DNA from: Aphelocoma coerulescens
Lineage: Eukaryota > Chordata > Aves > Passeriformes > Corvidae
Direction of reading: 5' to 3'
Length of the DNA: 64,000 nt
NCBI RefSeq assembly: GCF_041296385.1
Contig: NW_027184085.1
Span: 58,872,109-58,936,108, forward strand
Shown: one piece after another, positions 24,805 through 39,021 of the stretch
Layout: the number at the start of each line of letters is the position of its first letter
How positions within the stretch are numbered: the first letter of the stretch is position 1
Position numbers and translations under genes: made by a program
Notes under the pieces: model-generated
The model's database searches: none
Seen by the model: only the letters and a program-made list of their open reading frames with translations
Told to the model about the DNA's origin: nothing

Positions 24805-27619
24805 TTTTCCCCTCTGTTTAATTTTTTTAAAAAAGGGGCTTTCTACCACTTCAGGTGCATCACTCAAACCTTCCTCCCTTGTTGAAACTGTTCGCTTAGA
24901 ATTTCTTTTTTTTCCCCTCTGACTAGTCTGAGAATGAATTATCAGGGTGATCTGACTTCTTCCACCTGTTTTTTATTTATGTCTTTCATTTATGAATTTT
25001 TTTTTTGTTTGTATTTCCTTTCAGCTGTAGTAAGTGTTTGTTGGAGTCTTCTCTCTTCCTTTTAGTGACTGTATGTCATTCTACCACCTGATCTCCCATC
25101 CACATTTTATCCCTTGCAATGCACCTGTATGTCACTTCCTCATTTTTTTTTAAGTCAGATAGTGTTCTGGGCACTGGATTCAGTTTTCACTTGTCACTTC
25201 TATTGCTTTACCAGAGTTGAATTTATGCTTCACAAGCTCTGCTGAAATGTTTTTCATCAAAGTCTGTAATGCTTTTTGCTTGGAATAAATAATCCAAGTT
25301 CAGACTCCTGGATGTGTCAGCCTAGAAGTTGTCTGTGTTAGAAGAAGCATCCCTCTCCTTTGACTTGTAAGACATAGTCAACATCTTTTTTTTTTTTTTC
25401 CCCCCTCCATCTTTCTACATACAATTTCTGAGTCACACCAGTTATGCCTATCATTTATGGTACAAATTTCTTTTTAAATTTTTGTACTCAGTTCCTGAAT
25501 CTGTTTAGCATGTCAATTTTGGAAGATCGCAAACTGTCTCTAACAGATGATTTTTATTTAATCTCAAATTTAGTTTCATATAAATGTCCAGCTGTATTAG
25601 TTACGTGAAGGGTAATGTGTCCTTGCTGTACTTAATTTTTGTTTTCCTGTGAACTGTGTAAAGAAAATGGACCAAATGAGTCCTGGAGGCCTCATCCTAT
25701 GGCTTTTCTGGCACAAAGTAGTAGATAGTAGATGATCTGTGTTGTAAAGTTAACATGAATTTTTTTTACCTACTGAGTAGTCAAATACTTACTCTGGCTT
25801 ACCTTTTTCTTTCTACATGCTTTCCTTGGTTTTTATATATTAATAATTGATAATACAATTTTCTGAGAGCTTTTTCCTTTTCTTTTCTTTTTTTAAGCAG
25901 TCAATCAACTGTTGCGCAAAAGGCTAGGAATAGTAGGTAAAATTGAGTGTGCATGCATCCTACATTTGGAAGGAGCACGTTTGAATACATGCTTTTTGTG
26001 TGAATTGACAATATCAGCTTATACAACCTTACAATATTTATTATAGTATAAAATACTTTTATTTTCTTATGGTATCATGGAATTGGCATTCTTGCCTTTA
26101 TTTCTGTTTAGCACTTCAACATTTCTATTTATTCCAAAAGTCCAGTTCAATGAAATTGAAGATAGATGAATTGTGCACTAGGCAGAGAATAAATGGGTCA
26201 AATTGGAATGAATATGAAATGCTCAGGAATTCAATATTTTGATGCTTATGTCAGATAGTGTAAAGAAAATGCTTCTTATCTAAAAAGCACCTGGAGTTTA
26301 TGGGTTTATTAAGAATGCCAAACAGTCTGAGGAAATCTACTGCCAGAAAAGTTAATTAGAAATAAGATTAGTTTTGTTAACAATGGATTATAGTCTTAAC
26401 AGCTGTAAAATGGTAAATCAAGACAGTGGTATTTTATAAAAAAGGATGATCCAAAAAAAGTTGTTTTAGGGGTTCGTATGGTTTCCTATGTGTATGAAAC
26501 AACAGTAGCTCTCCAATTCAGTTTTATAATGTATGGAACTTGTTTTTCCTGGTACTTTTGAATCCGATATTACACTTAAGCAATTTAGGAATAAGCCCCC
26601 CTTTTGTTCCCCCCCTTGGTTTATTAGAATTGTTGGTTAGAAACTTTAGAAATTCTCTTTGCTAGAATTTTCAACAAATGAATTTGTGAGGCTGTAAAAT
26701 CATTAGAGTTTAAATTTATTTTGTTGTCTTTAATAGAAGGGGTTGTTAATTGTACCTTCTAATAGGAAATTTCTTCATTAAAATACCAAAGAAAGATCAA
26801 TGAAATCCAGTTGTGCTTATTCTTCTGGAGACCTAACTCAAATTCTCCATGAGCATCTAAGTTCTTTTAAAAACCCTAATACGTGAAAAGCAGGCAGCTA
26901 ATACAGTGCATTTAGTTGATTTTAAGTGCCTTTTAGAATGTGTCATCTCCAAGTAGATTAAAAAATAACCCATAGTGTACAACAAGCCTACTTACACCTG
27001 TAGCTGCTTCATGCTTTACAAAATGAACAGAGATGCTGGTGAGTAACTCAAGTTGTATTAAAGGTATCTAGGCACCCAAATATCTTGGATTTTAAGTCTT
27101 TAAAACTGCTTCAGTAATGTCTTTGATGTTTATATCAGTGCAGTGGATATAATCTGTCAAACTCTGTTAAGTTGGTTATGCTTTATTATAATTCTGTTAT
27201 GAGCTACTGCTTTCATTTTGTGTTCTGTTTGTCTTGGCAAATGCAGATTTTGTAGCTGTTGGGAGAGCGGTTGGGGAGAAATTTAGTAAAGGCACTATCA
27301 GAGGACTAATGAAGTCATGTACCACTGAAACTATTGTGGGTAGGGGACAAATGGAAAAAGAGCATGTTCTTTGACAGACTGGTTAATTGGATTTAACAGT
27401 ATCTAACCATGATGACAGGTTCTGGAGTAGGGGTGGTCATGTTTGTCGGAGCATAAGAATATTAAGGGAGCGTTGGAGAGCTTTCTACAAAAGTTGAGCT
27501 GGAAAGATGAAGACTAGTTAATGGGTCTTCCTGGGCTGTTGAGCTCAATCAACTGACATTTCAAAGTAGGAGAGGTTTTTGGGGGGGTTTATGCTGCTTG
27601 CAGAGCTGTTGAACATGCT

Positions 27620-27950
27620 CCTAGTTCCCAGGTGATGGGGTGGGAGGCATGCACAGCCAGCTTGCAGGTGACAGCCAGGTGGAGGAAGCAATTGCTGCAC
27701 TGCAGGAGGTTAAAGCTGCCATTCAGAGAGACACTGACAGCTGTCTAGTCATGAGGAACCTCACGAAATTAAGCACAGTTGAAGCTCAGTGCCCAGGGCT
27801 AAACAAGCCCAGCTATCACTGTCAGCCTGTGTACTGGCCTGCGAGGGAACCACTCTGCAGCAGAGGTGGGCATCAGGGTAAGCGTGGGCCAGCAGCATCC
27901 CCTGGTGGGAGAAGAGGCCCTGTCCTGTCTGTTTCAATCAGAGTGTAGCA
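27620..27950 (+). other. GC-richer open segment of unknown nature
   Basis: In this AT-rich intron a roughly 330-bp block is clearly richer in G and C and holds a 102-codon plus-strand frame (27,640-27,948) containing VEEAIAALQEVKAAIQRD, which would form an amphipathic helix. I do not recognise a family. It could be a decayed retroposed fragment, an old transposon piece, an unannotated exon or chance. No clear poly-A tract, target duplication or convincing splice sites frame it. Confidence 0.2.
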
Positions 27951-29258
27951 GTATTTCATTTCACAAAAAAGAAATTCTGCTTTGTGAGCTGGTTGCTAGA
28001 GCTGGTTGCCTAGTGAGACTCTGATAGGCTAAGATCAATTGGCTCAAGGCCTTTGAAATTATGCCTGCTTTGAGTCCAAAGCTGTCCAATTCTGAATTAT
28101 TTTATGAGTCTGTTTATAGCTTTATACTGCCGTGCTCTGTTTAAGTTAATACCAGTGGCCTCTCAGACCAGGAAATAATACTTTTATGAGTGCAAAATCA
28201 ACTATTAACTGTTGTGATCCTTCTTATTCCTCTTAATCTCTTAATGAGGTACTCAAGTGCAGTCTAACCTTGTTTTTTGTTAAGTCTTATAAGCATGCTT
28301 GCTAAATAAATACTGCATTAGTTATAAAACCAGTGTTTCCAAGTTACACAAGAAAGTTTCATCTATGCAACAGATGCCTAACTTTCTTGTGTAAGAGAAA
28401 ACGTTATTATGGGGCAGTTTTTTTCTAAGACATGAAGTCTGCAAAGCACCTTGAGTAGAAAAATCAATATGGTTCTGAGATTTGATGTGGTGACTACTAT
28501 ATTAAGCATTTAAAAAGCACTTGCGCTGAATTGATTGTTTACCTTAACAGCAGCATCTTCCAGTATCTGGAAAAAGCTTAATGGCTTAATGAATTTGAGG
28601 CCTGGTTAAATAAAAGAAGTATTCTTTATTCAGTAAAAATCAACATATTTTAGGGAAATAACTTTTCACTGTTAAATAACAGGTATAATGTTTTAAAAGA
28701 CATTATTTTGTTGCGTTATATCAGGAAACTGACTGCTTTTTAATATGATTGATGGTAGATCGGAATCTGTGTTTGACAGAAGTGCTGCTATTCAGAAAAA
28801 GGACACTAGAGTGCAGTGTAGCATTTAAAGTGCTCTTACAGCTAAGCGGCATCAGGAAGTCTGAACACTGTTTGCACACTGCCTTTTTTGCATGGTTTTA
28901 TAATGTTGAGTTATACTGAAGTTTTCTGAGTGTATAAACACAACTCCATTCTTCTACCATCTACGGCAGAAATGAATATTATACTAGAATACTTTAACTG
29001 AAGATTCTATTTCATATTTAACCATTTTCCTAATACAGGTTATTCATCATATGAAGCTTCATTAACTGTATTTTTATTTGCATTCAGTTGAAGATAAATT
29101 ACAGGATCTTATTTTAAACAGGAATATGTATTCTTTAAAAGAGTTTTGTCTGATAGATGTTATCTACTTTTATGTTAATCCTTAATATATTTTAGAAAGG
29201 GAATTCTATTGTGTGTTGTGTTTTACCATTATAAATTATAACAGTACCTTCACTTCAT

Positions 29259-29261
<3 letters not shown>

Positions 29262-29296
<35 letters not shown>
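29262..29296 (-). repeat. (T)35 homopolymer flanked by a 7-bp direct repeat
   Basis: Thirty-five uninterrupted T follow TTCATAG (29,254-29,260). The same TTCATAG recurs at 29,323-29,329, just after the T tract plus 26 bases. This is what a severely 5'-truncated, minus-strand, poly-A-tailed retroposition would leave. A plain expanded homopolymer is the simpler alternative. Confidence 0.7.
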
Positions 29297-29301
<5 letters not shown>

Positions 29302-32087
29302 TTGAAAGGAATAAAGGTTAAATTCATAGCTGGAAGTGACAGGAAATAGCATTATTGTGTGGATTCAGAGACACAAGAACTTAGCGCTTTTAACTTCTGA
29401 AAGATGTGTGGGTACTGAACCTGCTTTTGTTAAAAATCAATGGCAGAATTCCCTTGACATCATTTGATGCAGAAGTTAGCTTTTCATATAAGGCTCTTTT
29501 TTCATCTGCTTATTTCAAACTAAGATTCAGACTTGGTTTTGTTATTAAAAAATAAAGTATACATTTCGATAGTCTCTGTTTAAAACACTATATTAGATAA
29601 GAGGAAGTTGCATAGGAGACCTAAATTTCAAATGTGAAAAGACCTATTGCTTTTGTGGAGATAGAAAGGCCTCTTTCATTGAAACTTGCTCAGCATTTTT
29701 TGAAGAAGAGGCTGTCACTCATTTCAAACTTAACACTGAAAAAACCCCATAAACCGGGACATAGAAATTCAGTATTTGAAGTTTTTATTCTTGCCTGCTT
29801 AGATGTTTTGCAACGTTACCTTTAATGACAAGTTGTAATCATCCTTTTTTTAATCAAGAAACAAGTAATAACAAAACAACAGTGCAGGAAGCTTTTAGGT
29901 AAATTTAACTTTAGATTTGTAGACTGCATTTACAGAGCTTCAGTTGTTTTTTGAACCCCTCACTGCACCTGAAATGTACTGTCAGTAGGTCCTGTTAGCA
30001 GTGTCTTAATCTCAGTTTCCCTGTCTCACTGCAGTGTTAATTATGAACCATTATTATACATGGGGTGCTAAAGAGCCTGCGTTCCCTCGCACCAAGCTAC
30101 CAGACTGAGAAGAAGGGGGGGGAGAAGGACTGGTTAGCCACAGTTTCTGAGAGTCATCCATGCAGAGGCTCTTTGTGCAGGCTTGCAAGGGACTGCCAAG
30201 CCTAGCAGACCCAAGATGCTGGTGCTGTATTGTTGGAATTTTTTTTCTTTTTTTCTCTCTGTCTTGTTTGCATTGGTGGGTTCCTCTCTTCCCTGAGCAA
30301 TTCTGGACTTTTTCATGAGATGTTTTGGTTACACAATTTTTTGCTTTGTCTTTTGTTGTGGTAGCATCTAAACTTGTGAAACAGATTGGGAATTATAAAC
30401 TGGCAGTGTAAGACTCGAGTTTAACTTCTTAATGTCTCAATGGCTCACTTTAAGTGCCATTACTGTTTCACCTTCCTCAACAAAATTAAAGTTCTGTTAG
30501 CTGTCTGGCATCAAGCTTGTTACGGTGCCAGCTATTTTGCCAGACTGTAGAGCCAAGATGCATGAAAATATCAACCATCTTAGGCTCATTAGTTTTTGGC
30601 TTTCTTGGCCTTTCTGTAATGACTGCAGTGCTGCATAAGCTAAATGCTATTTTATTTATTTACTCCTATTAGTTCCAGTGGAAACCACAGCCAACTTTAA
30701 TGTAAACAGTTCAGCTGTTGAAAGAATGTTCTCCTATTGATTTGTTAATTTAAGTTATTTACAAGGAAAGCTGCCTGCCAAAGTCTGCTTACATGTAATA
30801 AGTTCAGAAAATGATACAATGTGGATATTTTGTTCTTTTCTTCTTTGTACCCTCTCTCTTTTTAGGCATGAGAAGATATTTGTTGTTTTGGATATGTTTT
30901 GATTAGGCTTGTAAAGCTGCCGTGAACGTTCCAGGTTAAAAAAAAAAAATCCCCAAACTAACTTGTTTGTCTTTTACTTATGATTTAATTGGTCAGGCAG
31001 AAAGGTTATTTGCCTTGGGAAATGGACACGTGAGAACACTGCACAACTTAAAAGCCTTTAATAAGGTTCAGGCTGCCTTTATCCGCATTTTTGAAATATA
31101 TTGATTTTTGTCTGTATATCTTCAGGATAAAAATATGCAAGAGATCACTCATTAAGGATAGCATACTCTTTTGCATTCATATGCATGCTGTACTAAAGAA
31201 TGTACTCATTTTACTCGGTAACGTGTTGCTTCCTATTGTAGTATCAAAGTCTAAAGGAAATGTCCAAATTAATTTGAAATTCTTCTAATATAATTGGTTG
31301 TCACTATAGTGTTATAAACTTCTGCATAAAAGCCACTTCACCCATAATTGGTAATTCTCTAGATAATATGTCTTCAATATATGCTGCTACTATTATAGAT
31401 GAGGATAAAATCTCTTGTACTATTTACTTAGTGTTGAAAACCACTGTGAAAAATACAGTAATGCCAAATAGAAGAGAGGTTTGGAATGATATATAAGCTA
31501 CCAGACACTTGGAAGGAAAGACGCTTTTCTTCATTAATTTTATATATTTTTACAAACACACATTTTCTAAGGAGAAATTTATTTATTTGTTTATTTGCCT
31601 AATTTTTGGAGGACTGCACTAACTGATGTAATTATCCAAAAGATAGGAAGATTTTCCTTAATGAGAACTCAGAGCTTGTCATGAACTAAGTGACTTGCTT
31701 CTGTCCCTTCTGCAGAGTTGCCTTTTTAGTCCAGTTTTAGTCTTCAATCTAGGAAGAATAAGATCTTGTAATCTTTGTAAGCAGGGCTTTTCAAATGTAT
31801 TGCTACAGTTGTTCAAATCCAGACCAGTTGAACTTTGACTGAAAATCATTACAAGCTGATCGTTGTTTGGTGCTGAAGAAGAAATGAGTTGGTGATGTAA
31901 ATCCCATTTCTAGTAGCTGGCTGTCAACAGCTGAAAAGTCTGAGCTGAAAATCAGAAGTAGCACAGCAGCTTCTTTAAAGACATATTGTGGACACTTTCT
32001 ATGATTTTGCTTTTGCTTTTTGAGATAGATTTGTTGCTTTTTACTTTTTTTCCCCCCAGTAAGAGATCAGGACATAATCCCTGAAAT

Positions 32088-32112
32088 ATATCGGGTTGTT
32101 CTGAAAGTAAAT
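32088..32112 (+). mobile_element. Possible mariner-like terminal repeat fragment
   Basis: GGGTTGTTCTGAAAGTAAAT resembles the terminal inverted repeat of bird mariner elements as I remember it. No opposite-strand partner repeat or transposase sequence is visible nearby, so this is at most a relic and may be chance. Confidence 0.2.
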
Positions 32113-33449
32113 GTTAAAATGGAACCACATATAGTCTGTACTCTTGTTTTCAACACTTACCTTGCTGAGCTTTATTTTCTCCTGCTGAGTGTAGGAGCTG
32201 GATAATTGTCTCTTGCTTCTTTTTTTAAAGTGATTTGTGCAAGTAAACCACACTCAGGACAAATGGGTCAAACATGAGGTTCTGTGGTGGAGAGCTAAAC
32301 AATGAGTATCAGGTGCCTGGGGATCAGCATAAATACAGGACACCTGTAGAGTGAAATTTGTGGTTTTTGTGGATTTTGTGATTTTCTGAACTAAAAAGCG
32401 TATCTTCATGCTGTAGTAACTTTTGATATTGGACAGCTTTTTTATTGCTGTGACTTCGTCCCCTGCCCATTATGTGATACAACATAACTGTTCATGAAAC
32501 AGATGTAAACAGGTGTTTCCTTTTGAACTTTGTCTCTGCTGGTATTCCTTGATGCCTCTGTGAATCAGCTACCTTCTTCTTTGTTCAGGTTTTCTGAAGT
32601 CCAGTGCTCTGGGCAGCAGCCCAGGATTGTTTCAAACTTACAAGAATGCAAAGTTTTCAAATTGATTGACTCTGATGGAAAATTGAGGTTTTGCACAGGA
32701 GGCCATAGTGCTGAGAGTAGAGTGGAAAACAGAAAGAAGGGCAAGGGATGTATCTTCTCTCCATACCACGTAGGAGTAGGAGAACTGCTGAGAGTTGGTG
32801 CCAAGGAATCTGAGTGCCAGGAAATAGTTCCGTGATCTCCTAGCTGCTCACTAGTAGCGCATGCCTTGCTGAGAGGCATGGAGATGACTCAGTCTCCCTG
32901 TCTGCCTTCTGAACCTCTTTCTGTACCTCTTCTCTGAAGTATCTCTGACCCCATCCCATTGCCTTCTCCCATTGCTGCACCACTTGACCCTGTTAGTTCC
33001 AGTGGGATACTAGGTCGGTTCAAAGGCAATTTTTTTTCTAAAAATACAGCATTGCTTTTTGAATGCCTCTGTTGTATATCATGCCTCTTTATACTGTGAC
33101 CAAGTTTGCTGTGTTGATAGTACCTTGGGGCAAGAAGAACAGAAGCTATGTTTTATCAAATGTATCACTACCAGGAAAGTGCCCTGGAAATGAACTTGTT
33201 GAATACAATGGTAACCTCTATTTAATTGGTCAATTTTATGGCCTTTTTGGTTTGGAAATTTGTGATACTGCCTTAAATGTCCTCTGGTACAGAATGCTAA
33301 ACTTAATCTGGTATAGTTTAATGAATTTAATATTTAGTACTGTGGTGGCTTTTCCTGGAACTAGATAGAAAAGTTTTGGAACCTGTAACAGAACACTTTG
33401 CAGGTTTAAATGGTAAAAGGAGCAATATATATAGGTTGAAAGAGATAAC

Positions 33450-33690
33450 ATTGGTTTAAATTAGATTTTAGGAATAAATTCTTTGATATAAGGGTAGTGA
33501 GGTACTGGGACAGTTGTCCTGGAAGAGCTGCAGGTGACCCCTCTCTGGAAGTGTTCAAGCCAGAACAGGGCTTTGAGCAACCTGATCTACTGGAAACTGT
33601 CCCTAACTGTGTCAGGGGAGTTGGAATGAGATGGTCTTGAAAATCTCTTCCAACTCAGGCCATTCTACTGTTGATCCATTGATACTGTTG
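33450..33690 (+). mobile_element. CR1 LINE 3' fragment
   Basis: AAATTAGATTTTAGGAATAA, GTGAGGTACTGGGACAG, CTGGAAGTGTTCAAGCCAG, GGGCTTTGAGCAACCTGATC and TCTTCCAACTCAGGCCATTC are the collinear end of CR1 ORF2 and 3' UTR in sense orientation. The tail is degraded (CATTCTACTGTTGATCC). Indels have destroyed the frame, which indicates an old copy. Confidence 0.85.
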
Positions 33691-36473
33691 ATCTAAATGA
33701 GTGTTTCTAGGAGAATGCTTTTTATTTTGGCTGAGACTCCGGAGCACTAAAAGGAGGAAGCTGGTACTGATATGGAATTATATGAAGTCCGAACATTCAA
33801 ACTCAGGGCCTGTAGCTCTTTAGAACAGTTCACATTTGATGTGCATTGGAAAATGATCTGCAAAATGGAGAGACACCAAATGACTCGGTAGCTTTCTCAT
33901 GATACCATGAGAGCTGTGATAGAACTTTTCATATGAATTAGAACAAGTATTCTATGTTTCAGTTGAGTTACTTTTTTTCTGTGTTCTGTTGCTTAAGTTG
34001 CTGTCCTTAATTGTGATGAAAAGGTTACAGAAGATTTTGTGCAGGATAACTAAATTTTCTTTAAATAGTTAGGTTTTTACACCTGAAGGCAATTTGTTTA
34101 CCAAGTAGCCTATTCATATTGTTGGGTAACATGGAAACAAGTTTTTTTCTATTGTGTCTGATCTTTTCTTTGAACAGAAAATTTTCACTTTGATTTGTAT
34201 TGGATACTTTTCCTGTGCATACACATTTAAATGTATGTTTTAACTCAGGAAACTAAGATATGTTCCATTAAATTAACTGGCTGCATCATCAAAAAACTAA
34301 AACAACAAAACTAAACAAAACCCATACACCTGTTTCATTCATTTATAGCTTCTTGTACGAAGCAAAACTTCAGCAATATGCCTTTTTTTTCCTTCTTCCT
34401 TTTTTCTTTGTCAGGAAGTTGGTGTTATACAGATTACCTAGTGGAAAAGGAATTGCTCTATTATTGTTCTTGTTACTCCCTCCATCTGTGTTTCTGATAC
34501 TGTATTTTTTGTGGCTATTGACTCCTAATGAAGTTTGTAAGGATTTAATTTTACATTTTTATGCCTCATGACCACCGAGTTTTTAAGTCTTTTGTAAGAG
34601 GGGGGAGGAAGAAATGGGAGCTGGAACATGGAAAGTCAGAGTAATTTCCAATGCCTGAATTTTCTCAGGGAAACCTCTTTAAAACTAAGGCTTGAAATTT
34701 TGCTTGAGTAAAGAATGTCCAAAATAAGCCTAGAAGAAACCTAGACAGAGAAATGAATCCAGGTATTTTTGGTCTGGCTTCTCCAGCACTAAGAGTGCAC
34801 ACCAGAAGTTTGTGTAGTGCATAATAATGTGCCATGTTTAATTATTTCATCCTTTCTTGGTAACACTTTACAACTGATCTTAATTTTTGAGGCCTGCCAG
34901 GCATTAAGCTGCTGTTTTCACAGATTATTTCTTGAAAATTTGTACTACTGTATGTTATGTCATAATAACTGTACATGCTGGGTTTTTTTTTTCTGAATGT
35001 TGGGTTAGGATTGTTTCTTCCTAAATGCATAACTTTATATTTGTCTATGTTTAACTTAAACCACTCTTTCTTTTATGTTCTTTCTATAGCTGGTTAAGGT
35101 GGAGAACGCAAAATGTCATCTTTAATCAATTTTTAGTTGGTGTTTGTCTTTTTATATTAAAGTAGCAAAAATACCATTAGTTCTCAAATTTTTTAAAATA
35201 AATGGACTTCTGCTTTTAAACTTCCCACACACAGAGCTTTGTAAAATTCCTGAATGTTGTTTTAATGCATGGGTGTAATGGACTTGTGTCAGTATAAAAC
35301 ATATATTAAAGCATTATCATAAAACATACATATGGTAACTTTGTGGCTTTTCTTCAGATTTCTCAGGTGGGTTTTGACCTTGAAACCCTTAGTGTTTTGA
35401 CAAAAACAGTAGAGAGAAAATGAATTTACTTGAAGCAGCCATTTCTGTATTGGCAGGCATGTTTTTTGAAAGTACAGTCTGGGGCCTGACCTTGGCAGTA
35501 TGTGTTGGAACATGAATACGTTGCTACAAGTGTTAGTAGTTAAAAAACATCAGCTTATTCCTTATTTTAATATGGGAAGCATTGTTTCTACAACATGTGC
35601 TTGGCACACTCAACTTCTGTATGTTTCCATACAAATGTCTATGAGTGCTGAGCATAAAATTGTAACTTTTCTAGTTTTTGCTTACTTTGGGTTTAAATCC
35701 TTGAATTGCCTAGCCTTAGTTTTCTGAGTATGGGTGTGTAAGTACACTCATTTGCATTCACAGAATGATGCTTGTTCTCAGAAGAAGCTTTTGGACTTGT
35801 AGCGAGGTAAAATTTAGTTCTGAAGCAAGTGAGGACATATTTACAGTAAAGTAATACAGACACTTGGAAAGATTTTCAGAATTAGCTCACTATTTTCCAG
35901 ACTACTGCGTATTTACTTTTAGAGTATCTCTGCCCAGAAACTAGTAATCACATTAAACCTGACACCACAGTTCACTGTCCAGATTCAGTTCTGCTGGGAA
36001 GGTAGACGTAATGTTATTCTGAACATCATTCATTTAGATAAAAAATGGAAAGAAAGCTATGAAGTCAATACAAAGCTGTCTTTTTCATATGGAGCACTCT
36101 TGGAAGATAAGGAATGATTATTTTCTTCTTTTAGTCATGCCATTGTGATAGGTTACTTTGTCATAAGTTTTTAGACTTAGAAATGCTGTGTTGAAAAACA
36201 GGTAAGAATCCACTGGGTAGCTTTGAGCTGTACTGAAATTGCATACAGATGAATAATACAACAAAAATTATCCTCTTTCAAGTCCTCATCCCCACCCACA
36301 AACTTTTCCTTAATATTCTGGACACTACTGCTCCTGCCTAGAGTTGATTGCTACTTTGATTTCCAGAAATGAGAGAAAGCTGATGTTCAGCGTTAAAAGA
36401 AGTTCCTGGTGCTGCTCCTTCTCTTCTATAACAGCAGCTGTGTATGCAGGGCAAGACTAAAACAGCATCCCTA

Positions 36474-36504
36474 AACAAAAAAAAAGAAAAAAAGAAAAAA
36501 AAAA
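36474..36504. repeat. A-rich simple repeat
   Basis: AAAAAAAAAGAAAAAAAGAA-type tract of about 30 bases in intron 1. I see no retroposed body next to it. Confidence 0.8.
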
Positions 36505-39021
36505 GCCTTTTCTGCCTAGGGGGCCTTTCTCAGAGCAAAGGCAGCTTTTGCGGTGGTGGAACAGAACTTGATTTGTTCTGCAGTGCTTCCTGTCCCACAG
36601 ATACAGACTGATAATGTTGGTTTCATGTAGGAATAAGGTTGGGGTTTTTTTGTGTCACAAATAACTGTTAGGTTCCAAAGCAAAATTACAGGAATAAGTC
36701 TTGTGCCCTCAGGATAGGGTTGTAAAAGTATGTATTCAGCATAATTAGGTACCTAATTGGGTGCTTAAAGTTAAGTGATGTATATGCATATGTAAGTAAT
36801 TAAATTATATTGGGAAATTCTTTATTTGTCATAGACTGTGCTCTGCTCCCTACAGATCAAATTATAGACAGAATTTATTTTGCAACTAGTTGAAAATATT
36901 TACTTTCCAAGTAATTTCCTTCCATTTGTTTGGGTTTGTTGTTTGGTTTTTTTTTTCTGTGAGATTAAGAAAGCTTAAAAAACTACCTGTGAAAAATCAA
37001 AACCAGTGTGGAAAATACAAAAAGCATATACCAAAGGGAGACTTGAAAGTAAGTTATATCTACTGAAATTTGTTATAATTAAACACCGTGAGGTCAGAAA
37101 TCACTGGAAGCTCTTTTTGTGTGCTTATAAGAGGTAATGAACAGTGTAGCTCATTGGATTGGAGTCGCCAGCTAACTGTTTTGGAACAGCTTGCTGTAGT
37201 AGATTTTCATGCCTTAATCTCTCTTCAGCAGAAAATTCCACAATGGGGAGAACTTTAACAACTTACCTTGTTAGTGAAACAAGCTGTTTGAGTGAACCAG
37301 CTATTGGGCAGAAACCAAGGAATCACACTTTGTACACACACCTGAGTTTCTGTTAAACCTGATGATCAAAAAGAGGATGAACTTTGACTTAACAATCAGA
37401 GCACAGGCAACAAACAGCCTCCACAGTATTTGCTGCTGCTAAGTTGTTATCAAAACAGAGACTTCTGTTTAAATTGCTCACGTGTGAGAAAATTTGGGAA
37501 AAAGGCAATGAGATTACACTGGAGAACAACCCACTGGACTTGGAAGGGAGGTTGGTTTCGGTTCATTCATGATGCAGGTCCCTTGGATAGCCTACTAAAT
37601 GGTCAGATTACTGAGTGCATAATTTTAGGCCCAAAGCCTGGCTATTAATACAGCCGAATGTGCCAAATTTATGCAGCATTAGCAACAGGAAAATGCCAGC
37701 CCTAGAAGGAAAAACAGTAGGCTACTGGAACAGTATACCAGAAGAGTTATCAAAATAATTTCCAGTTTGTCATTAGGCTGATTTATTGTCTGTGGTCCTT
37801 TTAGTCTCAATATTTTAAATTAGTTTTTCTGCTGCTGATTTTGATAAGTACCAATTCCTTGTCTTGCATTAACATTCCCCCCACATCCTCATTTTGTATT
37901 TGGACTGGTGTTGGGTAACCTTTAACTGTCTACCCTGTGGAGAAGAGAATAGCCTCTGTGCCTCAGTAGCTGGGGCTAGAAGTACAGGTTTTAAATTAGC
38001 ACAGCCTATCAACTGATAAAGAGGAGCTTATCACTTGTTACTGCCTTTTTCCAATGCTGCCATTTACTGTTAAATACTAATATTTTAATGGGGAGCAGTT
38101 GCGCTGGCTTGGATCACTGCAACATTACTTAGTCCACCTGTCTGGGTGTGTGCTCTTGTGAACAAGCAAATTCATTCTCAGTCAGGCATATCGTGAATTT
38201 AATCTGAACCTATCTTCAGAATTCACTTCTTTGAATCACATCTGCTGTAGTGATTCATTGCTTACTATCTCTCCTGTGTCAATGTATGAGCTGTTAACAG
38301 TAAAGATTACAAGGAGGGTGCAGGTAAAATTGTGCTCCAAGTCCCTATAACTGTTGAAAATACTGACTTTGTATTTTTTAAGCTTAGAGAGATTTGTTTG
38401 CAGAGATGGTGTGATTTTAATTGGTGAATACAGGTAGTAGTTTACTGTTCAGAAAATTCATTTTTCTGAGTAGTTGCATAACATGTGCAAGGAACTACAG
38501 TGACATCTGCACGTGCATGTGCATGTGAATGTGTGTTTTTCTAAAGTTACAATTCAATTTCTCTGTGAATAACTTCAGACTTACTTCTTTGCTTCTGTTT
38601 ATTCTTGATCATTCAGCACATCAGTTTCATACTAAGCATAAGTTAATTTCTTTAGATACTGTTCTTCAGCTAGTCATTTCAGCAGCTTCAGGCACCAAAG
38701 AAGTTAAAATAATTTTTATTTTCTTTTTTTCTGACTGAGATTAGATGTTCCTGATAAGGATTTTTCTGTTTTCATTCTACATGTATGCTACATATTTCAG
38801 CATAGTTGGAATTATAAGAAATAAAAATACAGCATGTCTGGCGTTTCATGTGTTTATACTTCTAAAATATTATATTCTAATCAATCATTATAAATATTAT
38901 ATAAATTGTAAATATTGTATGTTCTATTATAGTTCATAAAATTGTTGAAACTAACTTGTTAGGAAAGCTAAATTTTAGCTTTTTATTTTAATAGAAAATT
39001 TTATTTTATTAGCTTTTATTA

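Noticed and set aside
37150..37740. Segment with several open patches that read like a decayed coding sequence (CFGTACCSRFSCL, AIGQKPRN, MRLHWRTTHWTWKGG)
   Set aside because: The patches fall in different frames, with stops between them, and match nothing I recognise. There is no poly-A, target repeat or splice pattern. Homology search would be needed before calling a pseudogene.
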